From: Volvox africanus
Lineage: Eukaryota; Chlorophyta; Chlorophyceae; Chlamydomonadales; Volvocaceae
Length of the DNA: 64,000 nucleotides
Direction: 5' to 3'
Assembly: GCA_030268105.1 (NCBI GenBank)
Contig: BSDZ01000009.1
Coordinates: forward strand, 186,001 to 250,000
Part shown: positions 25,801 to 35,115 of the stretch, piece after piece
Numbering within the stretch: the first letter of the stretch is position 1
Layout: every line of letters begins with the position of its first letter
Notes under the pieces: model-generated
The model's database searches: none
Seen by the model: only the letters and a program-made list of their open reading frames with translations
Told to the model about the DNA's origin: nothing
Position numbers and translations under genes: made by a program

Positions 25801-28800
25801 CTGAAAAAATCGACCCCCCCCCCCCCACACACACCACCTACTCAAAGAATCCCAGCGCCGCGATCCCACTGCCCCCCCCCCACACATCACATCACACCTG
25901 CTCCTGCAGCACCTCCGTGGGCACCAGTCCCAGCATCTTCCGGACCCAGGGCTCCAACGCGCTCCTTCCCCAGCTCGTCCAGCCCCCCATTCGGAACAGG
26001 GCCATACCAAAGCCTTCGCACGTGGCAGGACGACATCGCAGTGCACGAAGGAATCAACACATCGTCGCAAAGGGGGGCAGTGGGCGGCAGCCTGCCCCGT
26101 TTAACAGCGAGTTACAGGTATTGTACGGGGCCGTTGGGTGTTGGTGTGCGTCCAGCCCATTCAAGCTCGTGCGGTGTCGAAGGAGCACGCGTTCAAGACA
26201 TGCACTCGCATACAGAGGTTGCCCTTACAGGTCGGCGAAAGCTCCATCCAGTCTAGCAGGGGAACAGCAAGAGAGGTGCACGCAAGGTTGCAGAAGTTCT
26301 GCAGCCGTCCACATCCCGCCCCTTGCCTGATCAGGCATACTAAGAGCGGACACCCGTGGGCCGCAGGCCCCACCCCCTTACATCACACAGAAGCAAACGC
26401 TGCGGCATGCACTGTAAAGACTTCGTAACCTTCCCCGCCCTTCATCATCCGTAGTTCCGGTCCTCGAACAGCGCCCGCCTTGATTTCCTCACACGCACCC
26501 CTCGCAATGTGCTCTGCTTCCGCCCGCTTGTGGGGCACCAGCAGCATCAGCATCCCTTCCATGATGAGGCTCAATACCGAGCAAGCTAACCGCTCCCCTA
26601 GGCTGGCGGCCCCCCGGTCCGGCATCTTCGGCAGCCCCACTGAGTCGATACCCTGGTGGAGCTCCAACATATCCATTCTGAATAGGAGAGAGGAGGGTAT
26701 TGATTGAGCGCAGGATACGGCGGGCGGATTGGAGGTATGAAGGTGTCGAAGGGGGTTAAATGGAGGGGGATGTAGAGTGGCGGAGGGAAAGACGTCGACA
26801 AAGGTAGGGAGTCCGGTGACGGGCGTTGCGGGGACGGGGGCGGAGGGGGATGGAGGCACGAAATAGCCCTAGGCGCGTAAATATTCCTGGCAGTGCATCC
26901 CCCCACCCACCCACACGATTAATCCTTCTCTATGCGATGATGACGGCAGTGGCAGAGGCAAGATATGCGGAAGGAGTACTAGCGATTGGAGTGCATAGTT
27001 ATTGGTGCAGTGGGGTGCTGAGGCCCATGACGCACATGAGCTCCCGCGCCATGTTTGCAGAGGGCGGGGGGCCCAGGTCGGTCGGCTCCAACATCTTTTG
27101 CAGCTCCCCCTCAGTCACCTCATCCGGACTCTTCCCCTGCATGCTGTCCGTCGGACTGCTGGTGAAGATGTCACCTGCCGCAAGCACCGCCATCGGCCAG
27201 GGGCCGAGGTCGTGAAGAGCCGCCTCCAAGGACAGAACCTGAACCGGGTGGGGTGCAAGCGTAGAACCGAACACGTTCCGGACGACGAAGATGTGGGACG
27301 CTTTCTTTCTTTCTTCCCTTCCTCTAATAAACACAAACACGAAAGTTGCTTCACGAGGGAGAGGGGGAGGTGCGCATCCTTCCCTCTCCCCAAGGAAAGC
27401 CTATCGCTGCGATTTGCACAGGGCCTCGCACCAGGACCCCGGGACGCCACGAGATGGCCCCACCAGCGGGGCCGGCCACCACCAGCGCCACCCACTGGCC
27501 GGCCCTGGACGCACCTGCGACTTCAGCATCCGGATCTCCCGAAGAGACGCATCGAATTCGTCCCGGCTGATCGCCGCCTGCCCCAAGCTCCGCTCCAGCA
27601 GCGCAGACTGCAAAGCTGCTGGGACCGTCTCCGCTGCGGTCAGGGGGGCGATAGTGAGGGCGAGGTGTAGCGGTCGCGACGTCAGCAGTGGGCCCTGCAT
27701 CGACTTCATTCCCCCTCCTGGCCCCCTCTGCTGACCCTAATGCCTACCTGACAAGCCCAACTGCTCCAGGGACAGCTCCCCCAGGTGCTGGAGCCGCTGC
27801 AGCCGGTCTCTCTGCTCCATTACCCTCTGAGCCAGTTGCAGCAGCTCCTTGCAGAACACAAGGGCATCAACAAGCTGCTGGGACTGGGCGGCGGCGAGAT
27901 CGGAGGCAGCCTGCAAGGCGCGCATGCAAACAGACAGAAATATGTATTTTCCAAGTTGCTTGCCATACCCAGCCACGTACCCCTGTTTACGTTTCTGCTC
28001 ACCAGCGCACACCGGCTAACGTCCGTGTGGACGAAGCGAGGAGGGGAAAGGCAGCCAACAGGGCATGTTGGCTGAAAGGGTCCGCCATAGCGGCTGAGAA
28101 GGCGACATGACGCGCTAGAGAGTCATCCGTGAAGAAATAGGCCGGATCCGAGCCCACTGGCCAAGCGAGGAGCATACGGGACCACCCAGCTCGATGATAA
28201 GCTGCCCAGGGGGGCCGTAAGTATGTGGGGGGGGAAGGTGCAGAATGAAGAACCCGCCATTGAGGGATCGATATCGCATGTATGCACCGAACACGTCCAC
28301 TCGGACCTTCCCTTCCCCTCCAATTCCCCCTCCCGAAAATCTGAAGACACCAGGTCCCCACACAAACACCCCGTACGCTGCCGTTCGCGCAGGAAGTGAC
28401 CTAGGGGCGGGTTGCACCTGGTCCATACCTGATACTCCTGTACGACCTGATGCGGGTCCCGGGTGGGCACGTTGTCAGGGAGCGGCTGCGGCGGCGGGGG
28501 CGGCAGAGATGCACCCGGGCCCACCCAGTGGATTTGGGCCTGAGCAGGGGGAGGGGAGATCGGGGCAGTCAACCACTCAGTCAGGTAGTTGCACATCATC
28601 TAATGTGACGACCTAATAATTAAGAAAGGTGCTGCTCCAGGGAATAACTAAATACTCGAGGGACATCTCTCTCTTGCCCTTACCCGCAGCCCTTCCCCAT
28701 TGTTCCGCACACCTTGGGTCTGGAAGGGCCGGCTCCTGCGGTGCTTCGCTCCAGGGAGGTGACGAGGCGGCCACCAGCCATATTGCTCTGGGAGGGAGGG

Positions 28801-31210
28801 AGGGAGGCAGTCGGTAAAGGGTGGAGTTGCGGTGGAGTTGCGGTGGAGTTGCTCTGGGAGAGAGGGAGGGAGGCAGTCGGTAAAGGGTGGAGTTGCGGTG
28901 GAGTTGCTCTGGGAGGGAGGCAGTCGGTAAAGGGTGGAGTTGCGGGCGGTGCAGATGGGGGGGCCCAGGGCTATGGCACGTGTGGGAGACATTCACAGGC
29001 AGCTGTGAAGTTCGGCTTTCATGGCACCGCTAGTGAGCCAAGGTGTGCACATTTCCGTGCAGCGGGCGGGGCAGGTGGGGCGAAGAGGTGATTGATGGTT
29101 CGACACTGCCGCCCGCACTTGGATCACCAGGTGGCTGCGACCCCGACTCGCTCACGGGCAGGCGGGTTATGTTCAGGCCCCAGCCGCAACCACTGCTAAT
29201 GCAGCCGCCCGTCTCCCCTGATCCCAGAGGGAGGAGTTCCTGCTTCGGTTGATTTCCCTCACCGCCGCACCTGCAAGGCAATGGGTGCGAGCGGCGAGGC
29301 GGTAAGGCCCAAAATCCGAGGTCTTGACCGGGACTTTGCGGGAAGCTGGGAGCAACTGGAATGGCCGCGTCCTCCATCACTACCAGCAACAGGAGCGTTA
29401 GCGCCTAAGCCGCCGACACAGTCAGCATCGCCACCGCGACCACTCGACTCCACGCCCTCCATTGCTGCGCCAGTAGCGGTGTCGTTGTCGGCTACAGCGA
29501 GGTTGGACGTGCCGGGTTCATTTATTGCTGGCAGGGCTGTTGGCCCGCATTTGCGGCCAATGAACTCCCGCATGAGAACCGCGTAGGGGTGATGCTCGTG
29601 GCAGTGGTGGGCCTCATCTACAACGATCAGGCCGATATCAGACACCTGCATGGGCGTGTGCGGGCCAGGAAGGGAGGAACGCGAGGCGGCGGCCAGGGCC
29701 AATGCGCATGTGTCGCAAGGCCGGGACGAAACAAGGACCCACCCGACGTATCCAGATGGGAAGGGTCCGGGCGAATGCATGCAACCTCTACCCGTGCCCC
29801 GATGAAACGCACAAACACACTCGCATCGGAGACCAAGACGCTCTTTAGTCGCATCATTTCCTACTTCTCGTCCTTGCTTTCGTTCCGCCAGCCAAACACT
29901 ACTTCAGCGCACATAGACGCGGACCTAAAGTCCATGCGCCCCTATCTCCAGCAGCTCGTTGTCGCCCTCGGGGCTCCCCGGCCGCCCCCGTGTCCCCCTG
30001 AACCCCAGACCATACCCGAATAAACGCGTTCACCAGCGCCCCCAGCAGCAGCGCCGGTGTGCACACGAGCACATCTACCCGCTTAAGCACATCCGCCCAC
30101 CGCTGCTGACTCCATGAGCCATAAGAGCTGTTGCTGCTCAGAGAGGTGACCCGAAGAAGCGCCGCCGCTCTCGCCCCGAGGTCTCCTCCGGATCCTGCCT
30201 TCGCTTTGCCGCCCGTTCCCCCTCCTTCGCCGGCAGGGGGGTTGGCTGCGCCCATGGCCTTAATGGAGCCGCCATTGGCGTGAGTGGCTGCCGCAGCTGC
30301 TGCCTCGGTCGTGGCGGCTACAGCCTCCTGATGCCTCTGACCGATATGAGGAGTTGCTTCCTTCGAGGAGCGCCGGCAGCCCTTGCCAGCGGTGTGGGTG
30401 GGCAGAGCTCCTGTGCTACCTTCGGCGCTGTTGCCCGCGGCGGCGGTTGCCATGGTAGTAGGCGCACTTGCCAGGATGTCAGCTTGCTGCGACAAGAAGG
30501 ATGTGGGGGGGGAGGTCTTGCGGAGGCGGAGAGAGGGACTGAGGCAGGTCTGGTTCAAGAAATTCAGTATATCCCGGCGGACTCCAAACTTAATCTACTC
30601 AGCGGGCGCATGTGTATCGCGTGCGCCTTGAGAGTGGTGCGCAAAGGCCAACATGTTACAAAACAACATATGCATTCACACGCGTGCATTTTGACAGCTA
30701 GATCGCGACCCCTGATTGCGCATGGTATGGCAGTGCCTTAGCCACGGACCGCCCGCATAGTAACGTACCTGGCGCACAAGCGGCACCGAAGGCGCTAGGA
30801 AGATTGCTACCTGACCCGCACTGCGGAGAGAGGGAAGGTCCTTTGCAATGGCCTCCACTGCGATGCGGGTCTTGCCCATGCCTGTAGTGACACATAGTAG
30901 ACGGGACGGGTGCACGGACAGGAACCAGAGCCCGTGCCGACATCACGCAAAGATACATAAACAAATAACGCGATTAATGAAGTTAGCGAAAATCATCCCC
31001 ATCCCCGATTTTAAGTCCGCTTCAACGCGGGGTCGATGTTAAAATTCGCGTCAGGGATTATGGCTCTGTGCACAGAGCGCGCAACAACAATTGAGGCGTA
31101 CCCGTTTCCAGGTACACAATGCTGTCATAATGTGATGCCGCCTGTAGCAAGTCCCGCTGGTAATCTCGCAGCGGTGGCAATTCAGCCACCGGCACTTCCG
31201 GCACCTTCAT
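14489..31210 (-). CDS. Dicer-like endoribonuclease (complete, multi-exon)
   Basis: Large gene for a Dicer: it cuts long double-stranded RNA or hairpins into small RNAs that load Argonaute. Start ATG at 31210 (MKVPEVPVAELPPLRDYQRD); stop TGA at 14491-14489. Domain order: DExD/H helicase (31210-29271), helicase C (about 25500-23798), DUF283 dimerisation domain (about 22430-21491), platform (about 21151-20549), connector YYIDWGVVRQL and a diverged PAZ-like part (20434-18556 exon), RNase IIIa (about 18600-17045), RNase IIIb (about 16850-14489). Firm exons include 31102-31210, 30769-30881, 30016-30486, 29271-29645, 15506 to about 15640, 14828 to about 14995 and 14489-14593. It ends just after RNase IIIb with no dsRBD. 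Both RNase III centres keep their acidic residues, so the enzyme should be active. Some mid-gene exons (22600-29000) are approximate. Confidence 0.93.
17045..18640 (-). other. Dicer RNase IIIa domain exons
   Basis: The first nuclease domain: LARWRLFQGLFTIMWRIEGL (end of the exon stopping at about 18556), then the signature NDRLEYLGDAVLKML (about 18130-18180), EGVLSFMRDSYVANEVLAGH (about 17820-17880), and GVNGKRLADCVEALIGSHLL (about 17130-17195). The Glu/Asp of EYLGD and the Asp/Glu of LADCVEA, which bind the catalytic metals, are present. A lysine-rich insert sits between the two halves at about 17555-17690. Confidence 0.92.
19030..19310 (-). other. Candidate diverged PAZ-like segment of the Dicer gene
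   Basis: In the large exon 18556-20434, after the connector YYIDWGVVRQL, lies GRVLQHKLIMSLNTFRLCV (about 19245-19305) and then IELIAQELSSYGRGRRDWL plus HNRL (about 19035-19100). The second resembles the end of PAZ in plant DCLs (PLL...NLLHNRK). The middle is replaced by a Gly/Ser-rich stretch, and the aromatic 3'-end binding pocket is not apparent. It could be a degenerate PAZ, or only the borders of a lost one. Confidence 0.4.
20549..21151 (-). other. Dicer platform domain exon
   Basis: One exon region after DUF283 with NLHLYMFVMRPKNPETGWSG (about 20925-20990) and GVLVHGPLPKLPAFDLYISD (about 20660-20735). The pattern matches the beta-rich platform of Dicers that precedes PAZ (LHxYxF...FGLLLxxPLPxL). 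An Ala/Ser-rich insert separates the two halves. Exact splice limits are not set. Confidence 0.7.
21491..22430 (-). other. Dicer dimerisation domain (DUF283) exons
   Basis: Three pieces: RLPAVWAVNMLLQLCYQLP (about 22350-22430), YTYRVFLPANLGMEP and GPKCDTKSLAKK (exon ending 21830), and LASLEAIRQLWKRGDLDDHL (exon starting 21603). The last is the nearly invariant end of the Dicer dimerisation domain (in plants ...CxxLHxxGxLDDHLLP). In plant DCLs this dsRBD-like fold binds dsRBD cofactors; a partner here is not known. Confidence 0.9.
23798..25520 (-). other. Dicer helicase C domain exons
   Basis: Lobe 2 is spread over several small exons. Motif IV reads AIVFCDRK (about 25335-25360), followed by CEALCRLIEALPAVNGLL (about 24965-25030), motif V LLLSTSVGAEGLDF (about 24511-24560), motif VI HVTPFVQSGGRARAK (about 24210-24255), and the strand after it HWLLVRSPEEEEKA (about 23805-23855). 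The two arginines of motif VI are kept. Upstream, exons near 26430-26700, 27000-27250, 27540-27700 and 27750-27930 carry the helical insertion of Dicer-type helicases; their limits are approximate. Confidence 0.85.
24855..24895. repeat. CCCT-rich microsatellite in a Dicer intron
   Basis: A run of CCCTCCCT-type units on the plus strand, inside an intron of the Dicer-like gene; its minus-strand (transcript) form is purine-rich. Confidence 0.8.
25814..25826. repeat. Poly(C) run in a Dicer intron
   Basis: Thirteen consecutive C on the plus strand (poly-G in the transcript), with a second C run about 45 bp further on. Non-coding. Confidence 0.9.
28786..28944. repeat. Minisatellite in a Dicer intron, about 3 units
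   Basis: A purine-rich unit containing GGAGGCAGTCGGTAAAGGG followed by one to three GTGGAGTTGCG words is repeated three times, with units of about 45-65 bp of unequal length. It lies in the minus-strand intron between the DEAH-box exon and the next helicase exons. Confidence 0.9.
29271..31210 (-). other. Dicer N-terminal DExD/H helicase exons
   Basis: Four exons in phase encode helicase lobe 1. Motifs: Q-motif-like RDYQRDLLQAA (31102-31210), motif I ETGMGKTRIAVEAI formed across the 31102/30881 junction, motif Ia LAPSVPLVRQ (ends 30769), spliced to QADILAS (30486), motif Ib VLVCTPALLLGALV (about 30040), motif II VVDEAHHCHEHHPYA (about 29615), motif III LGLTASP (about 29290). The third and fourth exons each hold long Ala/Gly/Ser-rich inserts. 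In a Dicer this ATPase translocates along or discriminates dsRNA ends. Confidence 0.92.
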
Positions 31211-34200
31211 CTCTGAGTTGCTTTAACTGAATATTGCTTTGAGTAAAATAGTTAAGTCGCCATCGTGGCGTTCATGCATGCCCCGCTTATGCATCGGGCT
31301 TTGGACTGTCACGGGCCCACAGCGTCACGGGTCCCTCTCGGACGACTTAGGTCCAGACATACAACAGAGGCGAGGCAGTACAGACAAAGATTATAGTGTT
31401 CTATTCCAAGGAACACATATTCCAAGTCTAATGTCTCTAGCGCGGATTGACAGCCATCAGCAACCTGACAATCACTTCTCGCATAAATTGGGTTATGATA
31501 ATGTGATAATATAATAGTGACGTTGATACACATCAGTTACGGCTTTCTCATCATACCCACTCAGATGGTAACGCAAACGCTTTAAAGTTTTGATGGCTTT
31601 TTTGGATACAAACCGCGCACCACAGAAGACGTGCTAGCTCTGCTTACTTAATAATATCGTATGTGAAGATGATGCAATTATTTTTCTCTTTGTATTGTCT
31701 ACCCGTCATGAAGTTGCTAAGTCCCTCTTTGTCGCCCCAATTCCTTAGTAAAGGGATTGACGCTTTGGCGGGACCGTGGAACAGCAGGTCCCTTAAGATC
31801 TTTAGCGTCTAAGTACTTAAGTCCTACTCCTTGATTCAGACGAAACTCATGGCTTTGATTATGGTATTTTTAAGATGAATGACAAACAAACTGACTGACA
31901 AACAAACTGTGTTGACTCACAAACTTACAAGAGCCTTAAGTCCCAAACCTTGCCAACCCAAACAGACCCAAACCCTACGCCCCAAAGCCTTCCGTGCCTG
32001 GGAGCCTTGCGGCTGATGGGGACATAACGCGGCTTGGGGATGTCTTCTGATTGTCCTTAAGTATTAAGGAATATAGAGCCGGGGGTTCACCACATATTTT
32101 ACAGTGTAATAACCTAGACAGAGATGGCGCAGCCACTAGGCATTAGAAATCCCTTAGCTCCGGAACCAAGTCCGGTATAAGCTGTCGTTCTGGTCGAACA
32201 TCAACAATGTCGTTAACACTGGACTACGTAGTCCCATGCTTCCGGATGCGTGGCGGATACCTACAAAATACTGGAAAGGTCTGAATGTACAACAGTTACA
32301 GCGAAAATTCAGACCTAAGTCCCTAAGTTGGCTCACACAGAGGGGGAACGGACGCACAGTGGGGCGGCATCATGAGCCATCCTGTGTTCGTGTCGTCCCC
32401 TTGCTAAGAAAATTGCTTCATTCTTACAATTGAAAGCATCACGACGCATCGGCAATACATCAGCACTGCGTTATGAGGCCTTCTCAGCGAGCAGGGTGAG
32501 GGTGATGACCACCGTGTTGAGCACAGTTTGCGCTCCTTGTCATGCAGTAGCAGCACAGTGTGGTTTTGTCGGATGCTGAAAGTACAGATGAGGCTGACGA
32601 TTCCTTGTACATTTACGATATCAAAAATACTCCAGTGTGAAGACACTTCGGCTTTCTCTTTGCTTCACTCAACTTCTCTAATAGGCCTGTTCCTAAAGCG
32701 CTTAGCTGTGATTTTGGCGAAGCTAAGTGGTCACCTTGGAATCACTTAGCTTAGCCAGAGCAGGTACGTTTCACCTAAGTGGCTAAGCAGGTCCTTTCAG
32801 GTTAGCTGCTTATCTGATAGTCAGCCAAGTTAGCTCATCTCTAAAAACCCGGAAGTGGGGAGCCCCTGGAGCGCGACGGCCTTCGGCAAACTTTTGAGAG
32901 GTATTTAAGCGGCTCGTTTTCCAAGTTTTAAAAGCTCAGCTGCCCAGACTTTACGCACATGTCAAGGTTGAAAGCAGTACATAATAGCAACATAGATGTA
33001 GTATTAGAATGAAGACGTTTAATAGTATGCGAGCAGGCGAAGCTGTTTAGGTCTATGCAAGCAGAAGCTTACAAGCATATCCCTGCTAGAAATATAAAGC
33101 ATATTAGGGAAATTTTTGAATTTGTAATGCCTCTGAAGGGGGTGGGTCCAGCCCAACGGTTGTGAAGTTGTGTTGAAGTGCAATTGTGAAGGATGAAAGG
33201 ATTTTCACAAACTTGAACTTCGACTTCAGCATTCTACATTCTACATCCAAGACGTAACGCCTCTGGTGATAATAGAAATGAGAGAATCTGCGCCGATGCC
33301 TTTGTGCATGAGCAACAGCTTGTGGCGGAACGTTATACAATCACAAAATTCTTTTATCCCCGAGTCACGCATTGATCTGTTTTGAGTTGCTTAACCGGAT
33401 TAACCGGTCCCTGTACAAAAAATAATATCTTCGGGGCATAGGTAATTGGAGCTACAAGCGTCTACATATAGACGAAATCATTTCACAAACTGCGCGCTGA
33501 CATGTGGTCTTGCCTCGCTGAGTTGTGTGCCTGAGCGTGAAAATCTCCTTGCTGACATGAATGTTCATATCGGAACAGTGCATCATCCCGATGCAACACG
33601 GAGTTATATGTCGGTTCAGTGTGTGTGCCTCCGCTTGATTGGGTTAGGGTAAGGGCAGCGCCCACGAGGTGGTAGAATAAGCCTAGAATTCATCCAGTTC
33701 GGCCGCCGGAATCGGCTACGTTATCCATCTTCAGCCGGGTCCATGACCGGCGACCGACCCTCTCAGGGGCACGTCTTTAACAGAAAAAAAATTAATTTAA
33801 TATAAATACCGCGTAACAGCACTACGCATTATATACCTGTGCCTTTCATGGTTTGATCATGGTTTTGCCCTGAGTTTAGAAACAGGCAAGTTTGCAAGCG
33901 CTAAGACTAAACGGAGCTGTAACCATCTAGAACCACGAGTCAGCTAACTGCTTTAGGAACAGGCCGAATTTCTAGGCGTTCCAGGTATTCGTGGAATCGA
34001 TTTCACCTCCGAGTCCAACTGACCTCCTAAGCTTTTGGACGATGTGTATGAAATGATGATAAGTCCGCCTTGTCTTCAGTCTCCCACTGGTGGTTTGAAA
34101 CTGTGCTGGATCCCCTCGAAAATTCTATTAAATACCTGCTGCCTGGCCTGATTTATGGTCTACATGGTCTGTAAGATCTGCTTTGTTTCGCACTACATGG

Positions 34201-35115
34201 CTTTTATTGCCATATAAAATGGTTCGGTGACCCCATCTAATGAGTTTGCCATTCATCTAAACTAACAACTAAATCTAAGGTTTGTGCCAACCCTATGCAT
34301 GGGTGACGTCCCCCGATGGGGCCTCTGAAGGCCCAGCTGAATTATCGATCCCTAAGTCCATTCGAAAATTCAACAGCGTATCTACAATGTGACGCGTCGT
34401 TTTAAATCGCTGTAGACAAATGCCCTGATGGGACCAGCGATAAGGTGCCAGTTACCTCGTGACGCCGTTAGTTACCCCCCTAGTTCGGAGACCAGCTATC
34501 AATAATGACAATCGTTCGATGTGCCCGAACATGACTCTCAAGCTGACTTGCATGTAGACGTTCAACATTTGGGACATTATATCCCTCGTACCTTCGCTGC
34601 AGTTCCGTCCACCATAGGACGATGATCAACAACCGAGTTGCCGAAAAGGAATGTATGTGACAGCAAGACGTGTCCAAAGAAAGGTGGTTAGGCGCGCATT
34701 GTGCAGCAGCCCTAACGTTCCCTTTGCCCAAAAGCTATCTGCAGCTGATGAAGAAGGCGCCCCTACAAGGTAACAACTTTCATGAAACGGCACAGCCCAC
34801 CATTGATAAGCGGATACATCTATACCACTGGCGAGCAAAGGACGGGATGATGCAACATGTCGACACGTACATAGTTAACACCGGAACCAACGACAACATG
34901 GCTCGGGCAACGAGCCCTATAGTGATATGAAGTTTCAAATGAAGGTTACCGCACGGGAAGGAATGGAATTATACCCGCCCAACACAAGTCCTACCTGGCT
35001 GCTGTCAACTGCAGCGCGGCTACGTCCCCTTTATCAAGCGACGCTGCACTTTCCACCGCCTTACGCCAAATGGCAGCAATCGAACCCCACCCTCCCCCAC
35101 CGCCAAATCCGAAAG
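31211..35115. other. AT-rich gene-poor region upstream of the Dicer-like gene
   Basis: About 3.9 kb without a gene I can support. It should hold the Dicer promoter next to 31210. From 31717 to about 32840 it is littered with CTAAGT/CTTAAGT and CTTAG words on both strands, and 31878-31908 has a short direct repeat (GACAAACAAACTGACT type). Short frames at 34480-34731 (minus) and 34670-34930 (plus) overlap each other and match nothing I know. Confidence 0.6.
32720..32752. repeat. Perfect inverted repeat, 10-bp arms
   Basis: Arms AAGCTAAGTG (32720-32729) and CACTTAGCTT (32743-32752) with a 13-bp loop. It lies in the cluster of CTAAGT words and could fold as a hairpin or be a terminal fragment of a small transposon. 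No U-rich tail follows. Confidence 0.85.

Noticed and set aside
25467..26330. 287-codon plus-strand frame starting in a Dicer intron
   Set aside because: It is His/Pro/Ser/Arg-rich, crosses poly(C) runs, and lies over minus-strand helicase C exons and introns.
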